A stretch of DNA of 64,000 nucleotides, taken from the NCBI RefSeq assembly GCF_028473745.1, contig NZ_CP101137.1, positions 1,488,001 to 1,552,000 of the forward strand, read 5' to 3'. Origin of the DNA: Streptomyces sp. M92 (lineage in GTDB: Bacteria; Actinomycetota; Actinomycetes; Streptomycetales; Streptomycetaceae). A program made the position numbers and the translations under genes. Shown here piece after piece: positions 1-10,112 of this stretch. Under the pieces are notes generated by a model. That model was given only the letters and a program-made list of their open reading frames with translations, did no database searches and was not told the DNA's origin. The stretch's first letter is position 1; each line of letters opens with the position of its first letter.

Positions 1-245
1 AGGAGCCCACGAACTGGTCGCGTCGTTACAAGGCAAACCTGGAGAAGCTCGCCTCCGGCGACGTCATCAAGGTCGCGGAAGTCGTGCGCGATCTGTGGCG
101 CCGGGAGCGTGAGCGCGGACTCTCCGCCGGTGAGAAGCGCATGCTCGCCAAGGCCCGCCAGATCCTGGTGAGCGAGCTCGCTCTCGCGGAGAACACCAAC
201 GAGGACAAGGCGGAGGCCCTGCTCGACGAGGTGCTCGCCTCCTGA
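1..245 (+). CDS. carD: CarD-family RNA polymerase-binding regulator, C-terminal part
   Basis: The window opens inside this gene; the frame runs from base 3 to TGA at 243-245, giving the last 80 residues. The segment is all-helical and charged, containing [24 protein letters not shown] and [16 protein letters not shown], which matches the C-terminal helical, DNA-contacting domain of CarD. CarD-family proteins bind the RNA polymerase beta subunit and stabilise open complexes, notably at rRNA promoters. Its place directly before ispD-ispF is the usual Streptomyces arrangement. The N-terminal Tudor-like polymerase-binding domain lies outside the window, so it cannot be checked. Confidence 0.88.
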   Translation, partial: EPTNWSRRYKANLEKLASGDVIKVAEVVRDLWRRERERGLSAGEKRMLAKARQILVSELALAENTNEDKAEALLDEVLAS

Positions 246-527
246 CGCGTCTCCCGGGGCGGGACGCGGGTAGGCGTCCGCCCGGCTCAGCGCACTGAAA
301 TGCCGCGGTGCCCGATGACATCTTCACTGTCGCCGGGCGCTGCGGCATGTTCGTACCCGGACGTCGTCCTCGTACGATCAACCCGGGGGACCCGTCCCCC
401 GGTCCTGGCGTGCCGGGCCCGGGCTGCTGGCTCGACCGGGGTCACGGAAGGGTCCGGTCAAGGCGTCGCGCCCGGCACGGTGAGGCCATACCCAACTAGG
501 TCGAGCACACAAACCTGACAGGAACCG

Positions 528-1328
528 ATGTCTGACGAATCGCGTCCCTCGCCCGCCGACACGGCCGTTGAGATGTCCGCCGACGCGGCTGCCGACACCC
601 GTGTGAACATCCGGACCGCGGCCGTCATTCCGGCCGCCGGCCGGGGCGTACGGCTCGGCCCCGGCGCCCCGAAGGCCCTGCGCGCGCTGGGCGGGACGCC
701 CATGCTCATCCACGCGGTGCGGGCCATGGCGGCCTCCCGCCGGGTCTCCCTCGTCGTGGTCGTCGCCCCGCCCGACGGCGCGGCCGAGGTCAAGAGCCTG
801 CTCGACGCGCACGCGCTGCCCGAGTGGACGGACTTCCTCGTCGTGCCCGGGGGCGAGTCGCGGCAGGAGTCCGTACGGCTCGGGCTCGACGCGCTGCCGG
901 ACGAGTACGACATCGTCCTCGTGCACGACGCGGCCCGGCCGCTGGTGCCGGTGGACACGGTCGACACCGTGATCGAGACCGTCCGGGAGGGTGCCCCGGC
1001 GGTGGTGCCGGCGCTGCCGCTCGCCGACACGGTCAAGCAGGTCGAACCGGCCACGGTGCCGGGCGAGCCGGAGCCGGTGGTGGCCACGCCGGAGCGGGCG
1101 CGGTTGCGTGCGGTGCAGACGCCGCAGGGGTTCGACCGGGGGACGCTGGTGCGGGCCCACGGGACGGTGACCGAGAACGTCACGGACGACGCGAGCATGG
1201 TCGAGCAGCTCGGATTGACCGTGGTGGTCGTGCCGGGGCACGAGGAGGCGTTCAAGGTGACGCGGCCTCTCGACCTGGTGCTCGCGGAGGCGGTGCTGGC
1301 GCGCAGGAGGCTGAACGATGGGTTCTGA
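528..1328 (+). CDS. ispD: 2-C-methyl-D-erythritol 4-phosphate cytidylyltransferase (IspD)
   Basis: Transfers CMP from CTP to methylerythritol phosphate, the third step of the MEP isoprenoid pathway, in the cytoplasm. The 266-residue product has the nucleotide-binding signature [10 protein letters not shown] at about residues 35-44 followed by PKALR, and [11 protein letters not shown] near residue 130. About 30 residues precede the first strand, longer than in E. coli IspD. The ATG at 528 has AGGAA a few bases upstream. The end overlaps the ispF start by 11 bases, so the two genes are coupled. The 282 bases between carD and ispD hold no clear promoter that I can defend. Confidence 0.95.
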   Translation: MSDESRPSPADTAVEMSADAAADTRVNIRTAAVIPAAGRGVRLGPGAPKALRALGGTPMLIHAVRAMAASRRVSLVVVVAPPDGAAEVKSLLDAHALPEWTDFLVVPGGESRQESVRLGLDALPDEYDIVLVHDAARPLVPVDTVDTVIETVREGAPAVVPALPLADTVKQVEPATVPGEPEPVVATPERARLRAVQTPQGFDRGTLVRAHGTVTENVTDDASMVEQLGLTVVVVPGHEEAFKVTRPLDLVLAEAVLARRRLNDGF

Positions 1329-1830
1329 GGGTTCGGTGGCGGGCGGGGGCGTCGTGCTGCCGCAGGTCGGGATCGGGACGGACATCCACGCCTTCGAGGA
1401 CGGGCGCGAGCTGTGGTGCGCCGGACTGAAGTGGGAGGGCGAGGGGGCCGGGCTGGCCGGGCACTCCGACGCGGACGTCGTGGCGCACGCGGCGTGCAAC
1501 GCGTTGTTCTCGGCGGCGGGACTCGGGGACCTCGGGCAGCACTTCGGTACCGGGCGGCCGGAGTGGTCCGGGGCGTCGGGGGTGACGCTGCTGACGGAGG
1601 CGGCGCGGATCGTGCGGGCGGCGGGGTTCCGGATCGGGAACGTCGCGGTGCAGGTGGTCGGGCCGAGGCCGAAGATCGGGAAGCGGCGGGACGAGGCGCA
1701 GGGGGTTCTGTCGGAGGCGGTGGGGGCGCCGGTGTCCGTGTCGGGCGCGACGACGGACGGGCTGGGGTTTCCGGGGCGGGGGGAAGGACTGATGGCGGTG
1801 GCCACGGCGTTGGTCGTACGGGTGGGTTGA
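1318..1830 (+). CDS. ispF: 2-C-methyl-D-erythritol 2,4-cyclodiphosphate synthase (IspF)
   Basis: Cyclises the CDP-methylerythritol phosphate produced downstream of IspD, releasing CMP; acts as a trimer with an active-site metal. The 170-residue product carries the metal-binding GIGTDIHAF at about residues 18-26 and [10 protein letters not shown] at about 48-57, with the C-terminal [16 protein letters not shown] loop. It has a 16-residue N-terminal extension compared with short family members. It starts inside the last codons of ispD, which argues for translational coupling; the adjacent order ispD-ispF is common in bacteria and some taxa fuse the two. Confidence 0.95.
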   Translation: MGSEGSVAGGGVVLPQVGIGTDIHAFEDGRELWCAGLKWEGEGAGLAGHSDADVVAHAACNALFSAAGLGDLGQHFGTGRPEWSGASGVTLLTEAARIVRAAGFRIGNVAVQVVGPRPKIGKRRDEAQGVLSEAVGAPVSVSGATTDGLGFPGRGEGLMAVATALVVRVG

Positions 1831-1860
1831 ACCGGGGGGGGGTGACCCGGCCCGGCGTTG

Positions 1861-1953
1861 TGCCCGGTGCCCGGTGCCCGGTGCCCGGTGCCGGGCGTGC
1901 CGTATCGCGGGGCTCCGCCCCGCACCCCGCCAGGGGCTCCGCCCCGCACCCCG
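1861..1953. repeat. Intergenic short tandem repeats between ispF and cysS
   Basis: Two repeat types follow ispF. First, a run of a 7-base unit (TGCCCGG) from about 1861 to 1893. Second, a 20-base unit GGGGCTCCGCCCCGCACCCC present at 1909-1928 and again at 1933-1952; each copy can form a small GGGGC/GCCCC hairpin. Such GGCTCCGCC elements are frequent between Streptomyces genes. They may act as weak terminators or simply be slippage products; nothing here decides that. Confidence 0.7.
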
Positions 1954-2114
1954 GCCTGTGCCCACCCGACCACCCGGCTCGGTCGGCCAAGAGGCGAGCG
2001 TCGCCTCCCGGCCCGGTCGGGCGAGGGGCGGGCGTTGCCTCCAGCTCAGTCGGCGCCGCCTGGCCCGGCCCGGGGCAGGAGTGTCCGCGTGCCCGTGGCA
2101 CTGCCCCGCGCCCA

Positions 2115-2127
2115 CTACCCTGGAGGG
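2115..2127 (+). promoter_or_regulatory. -10 box for a probably leaderless cysS
   Basis: TACCCT at 2115-2120 fits the Streptomyces TAnnnT box and lies 7 bases before GTG 2128. A GGAGG at 2122-2126 is only one base from the start codon, too close for a normal Shine-Dalgarno, which supports transcription starting at or next to the start codon. No convincing -35 is visible. Confidence 0.45.
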
Positions 2128-3528
2128 GTGACTATTCGCCTGTACGACACCAGCGCCCGGCAGATCCGTGACTTCGCCCCCCTCACGCCGGGCTGCGTCT
2201 CGATCTACCTGTGCGGTGCCACCGTTCAGGCCGCCCCGCACATCGGGCACATCCGTTCCGGGCTGAACTTCGACATCATGCGCCGCTGGTTCGCGTACCG
2301 CGGCTACGACGTCACCTTCGTCCGCAACGTCACCGACATCGACGACAAGATCATCAGGAAGGCCGCGGACCAGAACCGCCCCTGGTGGTCCATCGGGTAC
2401 GAGAACGAGCGGGCGTTCAACGACGCCTACGACGCCCTCGGCTGCCTGCCGCCGACCTACGAGCCCCGCGCCACCGGCCACATCACCGAGATGGTCGAGA
2501 TGATGCGCGGCCTCATCGAGCGCGGGCACGCCTACGAGGCCGAGGGCAACGTCTACTTCGACGTACGGTCCCTGCCCGGGTACCTGTCGCTGTCCAACCA
2601 GGACCTCGACGAGCTGCGCCAGCCCTCCGGCGAGGGCGAGACCGGCAAGCGCGACCCGCGGGACTTCGCCATGTGGAAGGCGGCCAAGCCGGGGGAGCCG
2701 AGCTGGGAGACGCCGTGGGGGCGGGGGCGGCCCGGCTGGCACCTGGAGTGCTCCGCCATGGCGCACAAGTACCTGGGCGAGGAGTTCGACATCCACGGGG
2801 GCGGGATCGACCTGATCTTCCCGCACCACGAGAACGAGATCGCCCAGGCCAAGGGGTTCGGCGACGCGTTCGCGCGCTACTGGGCGCACAACGCCTGGGT
2901 CACCATGAGCGGCGAGAAGATGTCGAAGTCGCTCGGCAACAGCGTGCTCGTCAGCGAGATGGTGAAGACCTGGCGGCCGGTCGTGCTGCGGTACTACCTG
3001 GGCACGCCGCACTACCGCTCCACCATCGAGTACAGCGAGGAGTCCCTGCGCGAGGCCGAGTCGGCGTACGCGCGGATCGAGGGCTTCGTGCAGCGCGTCA
3101 CCGAGCTGGCCGGACACGCCGTCGAGCCCGCCGCCGAGGTGCCGCCCGCCTTCGCCGAGGCGATGGACGACGACCTGGGCGTGCCGGGGGCCCTCGCGGT
3201 CGTGCACACCACCGTCCGGCAGGGCAACAGCGCGCTGGCCGCCGACGACAAGGACGCCGCCGTCGAGCGGCTCGCCGAGGTGCGGGCCATGCTCGGGGTG
3301 CTGGGCCTGGACCCGCTGGCCCCGCAGTGGGCGGGGGAGCAGGAGCAGGGCGAGGACCTGCGGCACGTCGTCGACAGCCTCGTACGGCTCGTGCTCGACC
3401 AGCGGGAGTCCGCGCGGGCCCGCAAGGACTGGGCCACGGCGGACGCCATCCGCGACGAGCTGGGCCGGTCCGGCCTGGTCATCGAGGACGGCCCGCAGGG
3501 GCCCCGCTGGAGCCTCGGCTCCCGCTGA
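2128..3528 (+). CDS. cysS: Cysteinyl-tRNA synthetase
   Basis: Charges tRNA-Cys with cysteine. The 466-residue product has the class I HIGH motif (PHIGH, residues 37-41), the KMSKS loop (about 264-268) and zinc-ligand cysteine C29 in the CGATVQ segment, with later His/Cys ligands in [10 protein letters not shown] and IFPHHENE. The reading frame is open further upstream, but the protein family starts at the VTIRLYD segment, so GTG 2128 is chosen; the upstream frame is repeat-derived. A strong hairpin follows the stop. The gene lies between ispF and rlmB, as in S. coelicolor. Confidence 0.96.
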   Translation: MTIRLYDTSARQIRDFAPLTPGCVSIYLCGATVQAAPHIGHIRSGLNFDIMRRWFAYRGYDVTFVRNVTDIDDKIIRKAADQNRPWWSIGYENERAFNDAYDALGCLPPTYEPRATGHITEMVEMMRGLIERGHAYEAEGNVYFDVRSLPGYLSLSNQDLDELRQPSGEGETGKRDPRDFAMWKAAKPGEPSWETPWGRGRPGWHLECSAMAHKYLGEEFDIHGGGIDLIFPHHENEIAQAKGFGDAFARYWAHNAWVTMSGEKMSKSLGNSVLVSEMVKTWRPVVLRYYLGTPHYRSTIEYSEESLREAESAYARIEGFVQRVTELAGHAVEPAAEVPPAFAEAMDDDLGVPGALAVVHTTVRQGNSALAADDKDAAVERLAEVRAMLGVLGLDPLAPQWAGEQEQGEDLRHVVDSLVRLVLDQRESARARKDWATADAIRDELGRSGLVIEDGPQGPRWSLGSR

Positions 3529-3567
3529 CCCGAGTCCTCACTCACAGAGCGATACTCGTAGATCGAT

Positions 3568-3595
3568 TGTGCCGCCCGGCCCTCCGGGCGGCACA
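3568..3595 (+). terminator. Hairpin terminator after cysS
   Basis: Perfect 12-base-pair stem: TGTGCCGCCCGG (3568-3579), loop CCCT, CCGGGCGGCACA (3584-3595). It begins 40 bases after the cysS stop. There is no T-run, as is usual for Streptomyces terminators. Confidence 0.7.
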
Positions 3596-3650
3596 CTGCA
3601 TAAGACGCACGTACGACGCACACTCCCGTAGAGAGCGGAGACAGGTACTC

Positions 3651-4592
3651 ATGGCCGCGAACAACCGCCGCATGTCCGGCAAGAAGGGCGCGCAGGTCGG
3701 CAGCGGCGGCAAGCGGCGCCGGGGCCTGGAAGGCAAGGGGCCGACGCCTCCCGCCGAGATGCGCAAGGGGCACGCCAAGCAGCGTGCCGCCAACGCCAAG
3801 GCGCGCCGCGCCACGGGACGCACCCAGCAGCGGCGCGGCGGCGGGCGGTCCACGTCCGAGCTGGTCGTCGGCCGCAACCCGGTCTTCGAGGCGCTGCGCG
3901 ACGGCGTGCCCGCCTCGACGCTCTACGTCCAGCAGTTCATCGACAACGACGAGCGGGTGCGCGAGGCGCTCCAGCTCGCGGCCGAGCGCGGCGGCATCAA
4001 CCTCATGGAGGCGCCCCGTCCCGAGCTGGACCGGATGACCAACGGGCTCAACCACCAGGGCCTCGTCCTCCAGGTCCCGCCGTACGAGTACGCGCACCCG
4101 GAGGACCTGGTCGCCGCCGCCCACGACGAGGGCACGGACCCGCTGATCGTCGCCCTCGACGGCGTGACCGACCCGCGCAACCTCGGTGCCGTCGTCCGCT
4201 CCGTCTCCGCCTTCGGCGGCCACGGCGTCGTCGTGCCCGAGCGGCGCGCGGCCGGCATGACGGCGGGCGCCTGGAAGACGTCCGCCGGCACGGCAGCCCG
4301 CACGCCGGTGGCCCGCGCCACCAACCTCACCCGGGCGCTGGAGCAGTACCAGAAGGCCGGGATCACGGTCGTCGGCCTGGCCGCCGACGGCGAGGCCGAA
4401 CTCGGCGAACTGGCGGCCCTGGACGGTCCCCTGGTCGTCGTGGTCGGCAGCGAGGGCAAGGGTCTGTCCCGGCTCGTCGGGGAGACCTGCGACGTCCGGG
4501 TGCGGATTCCGATGCCGGGCGGGGCGGAGTCGCTGAACGCCGGTGTGGCGGCGGGGATCGTGCTGTACGAGGCGGCTCGGCGCAGGCGCTGA
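3651..4592 (+). CDS. rlmB: 23S rRNA (guanosine-2'-O)-methyltransferase RlmB (SpoU/TrmH family)
   Basis: Methylates the ribose of a conserved peptidyl-transferase-loop guanosine of 23S rRNA using SAM (G2251 in E. coli numbering). The 313-residue product has a long basic, Gly/Lys/Arg-rich N-terminal tail (about 1-70), an L30e-like substrate-binding domain (about 70-145) and the SPOUT knot with [16 protein letters not shown] (about 167-182), [10 protein letters not shown] (about 263-272) and [13 protein letters not shown] (about 283-295). The frame is open far upstream through cysS in another frame; ATG 3651 is chosen because it follows GGAGAC and begins the conserved product. Confidence 0.93.
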   Translation: MAANNRRMSGKKGAQVGSGGKRRRGLEGKGPTPPAEMRKGHAKQRAANAKARRATGRTQQRRGGGRSTSELVVGRNPVFEALRDGVPASTLYVQQFIDNDERVREALQLAAERGGINLMEAPRPELDRMTNGLNHQGLVLQVPPYEYAHPEDLVAAAHDEGTDPLIVALDGVTDPRNLGAVVRSVSAFGGHGVVVPERRAAGMTAGAWKTSAGTAARTPVARATNLTRALEQYQKAGITVVGLAADGEAELGELAALDGPLVVVVGSEGKGLSRLVGETCDVRVRIPMPGGAESLNAGVAAGIVLYEAARRRR

Positions 4593-4702
4593 GCCGGGAA
4601 CGGGGTTTCGACTCCGTCACCCACACGGGGTGTTCCGGGCTGTCCGGGCGGGCTTGACGCGGTCCGGACAGTTCGGCGCGGTCAAGGCAGTGTCCTAACG
4701 AC

Positions 4703-4728
4703 ACATCACTCGGTTAGATGAGTGTGGA
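4703..4728 (+). promoter_or_regulatory. Inverted repeat and possible -10 at the start of the DoxX-like gene
   Basis: CACTC (4708-4712) and GAGTG (4720-4724) form an inverted repeat around TTAGAT, which fits a TAnnnT-type -10. The predicted ATG (4718) lies inside it, so either translation begins at a GTG just downstream (4724) on a near-leaderless transcript, or the element is an operator. Seen by eye only. Confidence 0.3.
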
Positions 4729-6472
4729 CACCAGAACACCCCGCACACCCACGGGGGACCGCTCGTCGGGATACGACGACGCTCCCGCGCTGAGCATGGT
4801 GAAGGTGCCGAGCGATCCGGCCCAGGTCATCGTCAATCACGCGAGCTTCCGCGTGCAGCTCGGTGCCTCCGCCGGGCGGACCCGGTCCCCGCGGATCGCG
4901 CGGCACTTGAGCGCCACCCAGGACACCGCCCGCATGCCCGGCCTCACGGGCGCCGCCCCGGCAGCCGCCCGCCGCCGAGCCGTCGTCTGGAGCGGGCGTT
5001 CCGACCCGGACGACACCGGCGCCCACCGGCTGCTCCAGGCGGTGCGGGCCGGCGCCGGCCGCCACACCGAGGACCCGGCCGCCGACGCCTCCGCCGACGC
5101 CGGAGCGACCCAGGTCATCCCCCGCGTGGGCTTCGACGGTGGCGCCCCCGGTCACGAGGGCCACGACGGCTACGACGGCTACGACGACGGGCCCGCCACC
5201 CAGACCCTCGAGACGCCCCTCGTCGGCGCCCAGCGCGGCCCCGTCCCCGAGGGCACCCGGCTGCTGCCCGCCATGCGCACCGTCGGCAGCGCCTACGACG
5301 AACCCGCCTACACCGGCGAGGACTTCACCACCGGCCCCGGGCAGTACGGCGACGGCTACGACGACGGTTACGACGAGCGCGCGGAGGAGCCCGAGCCGCG
5401 CACCCGGCGGCACGCCGACGACGACGCCCGGCACGCCTACTTCCCCGGCCGCCGCATGAACCTCGGCGTCGTGCTGCTCCCGCTGCGCGTCTTCCTCGGC
5501 TTCATCTCCATCTACGCCGGCATGGGCAAGCTCTGCGACCCCGTCTACTTCGACGGCGGCGAGCGCGGCTCCATGGTCAAGTGGCTCAACACCCTGCACC
5601 CCTGGGACGTCGCCGAGCCGCTGCGCCAGTTCGCCCTCGCCCACCCCGTCGGCGCCGGGCTGGTGATCGCCTTCCTCCAGGTGCTCGTGGGTGTCCTGAC
5701 CGTGCTGGGCTGCTGGCAGCGCGTCGCCGCCGTCATCGGCGCCGGCCTGTCCGCCGCGCTCCTGGTCACCGTCAGCTGGAAGAGCGTCCCCGTCTACGAC
5801 GCGCCCGACATCATCTACCTCGCCGCCTGGTCCCCGCTGATCATCGCCGGCGCGCCCGTCTACTCCGTGGACGGCAGGCTGGCCGGCAACGCCTGGCGGC
5901 GCCTGGGCCCGCGCTCCGACATCTGGGACCTGCGCCGCTACGTCCTGCGCCGCGGCGCGCTCATCACCTTCCTCGTCGCCGGTGTCACCCTCCTGGTCGG
6001 CTCGCTGCTCGGCGGTGCCGTCCGGGACGCCGACCGGGTGGTCGTCCCCGGCCCCGGCGAGGCCCCGCGCAACGAACTGCCCGGCTCCCCGCTCCCGCAG
6101 GAGCCCGGCACCCGGGAGCCGAAGACCTCCCCGGAGGCCTCCGCCTCCCCCACCCGTGGCGCCACCGGTGGCGCGGCCACCCCGTCCGAGGACGCCGCGG
6201 CCACCTCCGGAGCCACCCGGGACAGCGGCGGCGCGACGGCCGGCACCACACCCAGCCAGACCCAGGGCACCTCGGGCCAGGCCCCGCCGCGGCAGTCCTC
6301 CCCGGCCGGCGAGGCACCGAGCACCACGGCGGGCCCGACCGCGGGCGGCACCACGAGCGGCGGCGGCAGCGGCTCCGGCGGTGGAGGCGGCGGCAGCGAC
6401 AGCGACGAGGGAGGTTCCTCCTCCACCGGAGAGCCGGGGAGGAGCGGCCTCGTGGGCGGCCTCCTGGGCTAG
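4718..6472 (+). CDS. DoxX-like polytopic membrane protein with disordered tails
   Basis: 584 residues. Residues 1-240 are hydrophilic and acidic, with Tyr/Asp-Gly runs. A DoxX-like membrane block follows at about 245-430, with helices around LGVVLLPLRVFLGFISIYAG, GLVIAFLQVLVGVLTVLG, IGAGLSAALLVTV and IIYLAAWSPLIIAG; one more helix (ALITFLVAGVTLLVGSLLGG) lies near 412-431. The last 150 residues are Ser/Gly/Thr/Pro-rich. DoxX-type proteins are small quinone- or thiol-redox-linked membrane proteins, but this large form has no assigned substrate. A start at 4724 is also possible. A perfect hairpin separates it from the convergent neighbour. Confidence 0.75.
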   Translation: MSVDTRTPRTPTGDRSSGYDDAPALSMVKVPSDPAQVIVNHASFRVQLGASAGRTRSPRIARHLSATQDTARMPGLTGAAPAAARRRAVVWSGRSDPDDTGAHRLLQAVRAGAGRHTEDPAADASADAGATQVIPRVGFDGGAPGHEGHDGYDGYDDGPATQTLETPLVGAQRGPVPEGTRLLPAMRTVGSAYDEPAYTGEDFTTGPGQYGDGYDDGYDERAEEPEPRTRRHADDDARHAYFPGRRMNLGVVLLPLRVFLGFISIYAGMGKLCDPVYFDGGERGSMVKWLNTLHPWDVAEPLRQFALAHPVGAGLVIAFLQVLVGVLTVLGCWQRVAAVIGAGLSAALLVTVSWKSVPVYDAPDIIYLAAWSPLIIAGAPVYSVDGRLAGNAWRRLGPRSDIWDLRRYVLRRGALITFLVAGVTLLVGSLLGGAVRDADRVVVPGPGEAPRNELPGSPLPQEPGTREPKTSPEASASPTRGATGGAATPSEDAAATSGATRDSGGATAGTTPSQTQGTSGQAPPRQSSPAGEAPSTTAGPTAGGTTSGGGSGSGGGGGGSDSDEGGSSSTGEPGRSGLVGGLLG

Positions 6473-6507
6473 CCACCACCCCACAGCGGCCCACGCGGCC
6501 GTACGCA

Positions 6508-6550
6508 CGCCGAAGGGCCCCGCACGTCATCTGTGCGGGGCCCTTCGGCG
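6508..6550. terminator. Bidirectional terminator
   Basis: Perfect 18-base-pair stem (6508-6525 with 6533-6550) and a 7-base loop GTCATCT, placed between two convergent genes that end at 6472 and 6581. It can serve both strands. Confidence 0.85.
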
Positions 6551-6580
6551 TACCGGCTGCGAACCGGCGTGCCAGGGTGC

Positions 6581-7318
6581 TCAGCGGCCGCCCAGGGCCG
6601 CCAGTTCCCGTGCGGCCTCCGTCAGGTCCTTCGCGGTGTCGATGGCGCGCCAGTAGGAGCCCTGCGGGATCGGGAAACCGGCCAGCCGGCGCTCGCGGGC
6701 CAGCCTCGGGAACGTCGTCCGCTCGTGGTCGCCGCGCTCCGGGAGCATCGCGGCGAAGGCGGACGAGAAGACGTACACACCGGCGTTGATCTCGAAGGTC
6801 GACGGCGGTGCCTCGATGAAGTCGGTGATGTGGCCGAAGCCGTCCGTCTGCACGGCGCCCCAGGGCAGGCGCGGACGGGCCAGGGCGAGGGTCGCGACGG
6901 CGTCCCGCTCGGCGTGGAAGTCGGCCATGTCGCGCAGCGAGAAACGGGTCCAGATGTCGCCGTTGGTGGCGTACCAGGGCCGGTCCGGGTGGGGCAGGTG
7001 CGCGGCGGCGTACTTGAGGCCGCCGCCGCGGCCCAGCGGCTCGGTCTCGACGACGGTCGTGACGGAGAGCGGCAGGTCGGCGCCGTCCAGCCACTTCTGC
7101 AGCACCTCGGCCAGGTGACCGCAGGAGACCACGACGTCCGTCACGCCCTCCTCGGCGAGCCAGGCGAGCTGGTGGCCGATGATCGGAGTGCCCGTGCCGG
7201 GGATCTCCACCATCGGCTTGGGTCGGTCGTCGGTGTACGGGCGCAGCCGGGAACCCTGTCCGCCGGCCAGGACGACGGCTTGAACGGGGCGGCGGGACGC
7301 GGCGTTCGGATCGGTCAT
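6581..7318 (-). CDS. Sugar-phosphate nucleotidyltransferase (GlmU/ManC-like)
   Basis: 245 residues. The N-terminus has the NTP-transferase signature LAGGQGSRLRPYT then DRPKPMVEI (about 17-40), LGRGGGLKYAA near residue 96, and NGDIW near 120, where the Asp is expected to bind metal. These are features of nucleotide-diphospho-sugar synthases that join NTP and sugar-1-phosphate. There is no left-handed beta-helix acyltransferase domain, so it is a single-domain enzyme. The sugar cannot be read from sequence; mannose- or glucose-1-phosphate are the usual possibilities. A small membrane protein gene lies upstream on the same strand. Confidence 0.85.
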   Translation of the reverse strand: MTDPNAASRRPVQAVVLAGGQGSRLRPYTDDRPKPMVEIPGTGTPIIGHQLAWLAEEGVTDVVVSCGHLAEVLQKWLDGADLPLSVTTVVETEPLGRGGGLKYAAAHLPHPDRPWYATNGDIWTRFSLRDMADFHAERDAVATLALARPRLPWGAVQTDGFGHITDFIEAPPSTFEINAGVYVFSSAFAAMLPERGDHERTTFPRLARERRLAGFPIPQGSYWRAIDTAKDLTEAARELAALGGR

Positions 7319-7392
7319 GCCCGAACTGTACGCGGCGCCCCGCGGGACCCGAGCGGGCTCCTCAGCTCAGCGTCTCGTCGTCTCGTCGGCCC

Positions 7393-7863
7393 TCAGCTGT
7401 GCGCGGCCAGCACGCCCGAGGCGAAGGCGGTGTCGCACACGGGGCGCGCGTACGACTGGGCGCGCGTAGGGCCGTACACCTTGACCGCGGCGCGGCCGAG
7501 GGCGCGGGCGATGGAGGCGCAGTGCCCGGCGAGCGACGGGCGCTCGTTCACGGCCTGCTGGAGGTGGGTGAGGGCCACGCCCGGGTCCTCCTCCTGCAGT
7601 TCGGTCAGCAACCGGTCGCGCAGCACCTCGTGCGGGGCGCGCTTGGCGGCCTTGGCGGTGGAGGCCTTGGCGCTGGAGGCTTCCGACGCGGCGAGCACCG
7701 AGTCGGCCGAGTCCCCCGACCAGTTGACCCGGGTGACCGCGAGGGTCCCGGAGAGCACCAGGACGACGGGCAGGACGAAGGCGAGAGAGCGGCCGATCCG
7801 GTGGGCGGGGCCCCGGCCGCGTCGCGTCTGTCGGGTGGTGGAGTGCTTCACGGAGTGCTTCAC
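7393..7863 (-). CDS. Small single-span membrane protein of unknown function
   Basis: 156 residues: a basic cytoplasmic N-terminus (about 1-27), one hydrophobic helix (LAFVLPVVLVLSGTLAVT, about 28-45), then an Ala/Lys/Ser-rich linker and a helical domain with two cysteines (HCASIARALG and VCDTAF) outside the membrane. I do not recognise a characterised family. Upstream on the minus strand, TACCCT (reverse complement of 7872-7877) is a plausible -10 about 9 bases before the start, so the gene may be near-leaderless. It sits 74 bases upstream of the nucleotidyltransferase and may be transcribed with it. Confidence 0.7.
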   Translation of the reverse strand: MKHSVKHSTTRQTRRGRGPAHRIGRSLAFVLPVVLVLSGTLAVTRVNWSGDSADSVLAASEASSAKASTAKAAKRAPHEVLRDRLLTELQEEDPGVALTHLQQAVNERPSLAGHCASIARALGRAAVKVYGPTRAQSYARPVCDTAFASGVLAAHS

Positions 7864-8004
7864 GCGAGTGAGGGTAGCGCCCGGTAATGATTTGGCGACA
7901 TTTAGTCACCTTTTCGGGGGATGAAGAGCGGCATGGAAATGGGTAAGGGGTTGACGCACACTGCTCGAAACGTCCGTTGTGCCGGGGTATTTGTCGACAA
8001 CGGG

Positions 8005-8034
8005 AAGAGCCCCGCAGCAGGCCGCGGGGCTCTT
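8005..8034 (-). terminator. Terminator downstream of msiK
   Basis: Perfect 11-base-pair stem AAGAGCCCCGC / GCGGGGCTCTT (8005-8015, 8024-8034) with an 8-base loop, 72 bases past the msiK stop. Confidence 0.75.
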
Positions 8035-8105
8035 TCTCGTCAACGCGGGTGAATTCACCCGGCCGGGTGGTTTCCGTCAGCCGACGTCGTCGGCGTCAGT
8101 CGTCG

Positions 8106-9242
<1,137 letters not shown>

Positions 9243-9335
9243 GGTGATGGGCCCCCTTCTACCGGCAGGAACGTGCCGGACGATCCGTTGTAGGAAGGTG
9301 GTGTGGTGTAGTCCACACAGGTGAACTGGCACAGG

Positions 9336-9365
9336 ACGGTACCCGGCGTTCACCTGATCTGTCAG
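9336..9365 (-). promoter_or_regulatory. Candidate msiK promoter with a downstream inverted repeat
   Basis: On the minus strand CTGACA (9365-9360) and TACCGT (9341-9336) are 18 bases apart, a plausible vegetative promoter with an 85-90 base leader. The leader holds an inverted repeat GTGTGG-N6-CCACAC (9301-9318) that could be an operator. It does not match the DasR-site consensus I know. Confidence 0.4.
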
Positions 9366-9459
9366 TACCTGGGGGCCTGTGAACTTCGCCGGAATTTTCG
9401 AATCACATCGTTCACCGGCTCTGTGTACAGTGGAGCCGCCGCGCGCGCCGCCGCGCGAC

Positions 9460-9533
9460 GCCTCCTTAGCTCAGATGGCCAGAGCAACGCACTTGTAATG
9501 CGTAGGTCGTCGGTTCGAATCCGACAGGGGGCT
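9460..9533 (+). tRNA. tRNA-Thr (anticodon UGU)
   Basis: Cloverleaf of 74 bases: acceptor GCCTCCT/AGGGGGC, D-arm TAGCTCAGATGGCCAGAGCA, anticodon loop CTTGTAA (UGU), T-arm GGTTCGAATC, discriminator T. CCA is not encoded. It lies in the divergent region after msiK. Confidence 0.95.
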
Positions 9534-9541
9534 CCGGAAGA

Positions 9542-9572
9542 GCTTCGGCCTGGACTTCCCTCCAGGCGAAGC
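9542..9572 (+). terminator. Terminator after tRNA-Thr
   Basis: GCTTCG-g-CCTGGA (9542-9554) pairs with TCCAGGCGAAGC (9561-9572): 12 base pairs with one bulged G and a CTTCCC loop, 8 bases past the tRNA. Confidence 0.65.
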
Positions 9573-9724
9573 GCTCGGCCCGGCCTCGGACTCCGTGTCC
9601 GGGGCCGTCGGGGCATGGCCGACGAGTCTCAGCCATCCATTTCGAAGAGTTCATGGACACGCTTCGGCGCGGGCACTGTTATGGCTGACCGCGAAACAGA
9701 GCTCGTTGGCTTCAGGGGGTCCCG

Positions 9725-10036
9725 ATGTCCTTTCCCAGGAAGGTTTCCGTTGTGGCTGCCACGGTGGCAGCGATCGGTGGCAGCTTCTTCGTCTCCGCGC
9801 CGGCCGCCCATGCCGCGGCGGCCGGCACCGCGCCCGCGTGCGTCAACCGGTACGTGACCAACACGCCGAACGGCTTCGACGTGAACCTCACCAACAAGTG
9901 CGGCAGGACGATGCGGGTGAAGGTGATCGTGAACAACGGCGGGGACAGCCCGTGCTACACGATCTACGACCGGAGGAGCAAGCTGTTCATCTACGAGGGA
10001 GTCTTCGGTACGTACGACCGCACGGTCACCTGTTGA
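9725..10036 (+). CDS. Small secreted four-cysteine protein
   Basis: 103 residues with a Sec signal peptide (about 1-34: FPRKVS, a hydrophobic Val/Ala core, then APAAHAAAAG with AHA as a likely cleavage site). The mature part (about 69 residues) has four cysteines spaced 20, 18 and 26 residues apart, ending in Cys. The spacing and the order ACV..Y / CGRTMRVKVIV / PCYTI resemble the two-disulphide alpha-amylase inhibitors of Streptomyces (tendamistat type), but the WRY amylase-binding triplet is absent, so inhibitor function is only a hypothesis. An AGGGGG element precedes ATG 9725. It stands alone between tRNA-Thr and a convergent gene. Confidence 0.8.
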   Translation: MSFPRKVSVVAATVAAIGGSFFVSAPAAHAAAAGTAPACVNRYVTNTPNGFDVNLTNKCGRTMRVKVIVNNGGDSPCYTIYDRRSKLFIYEGVFGTYDRTVTC

Positions 10037-10059
10037 GGCAGCCGGCCGGGTGAGTACGC

Positions 10060-10101
10060 GGCCGCGGGGGCGCCGGCCGGGCGAAGCGGCACCCCGCGGC
10101 C
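10060..10101. terminator. Possible bidirectional terminator
   Basis: GGCCGCGGGG (10060-10069) pairs with CCCCGCGGCC (10092-10101), 10 base pairs with a 22-base loop, between convergent genes ending at 10036 and 10113. Confidence 0.45.
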
Positions 10102-10112
10102 ACGTCCCGTGC

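Noticed and set aside
9362..9660. Minus-strand frames containing RIRTDDLRITSALLWPSELR-like sequence
   Set aside because: These are antisense translations of the tRNA-Thr gene; this peptide is a well-known spurious annotation.
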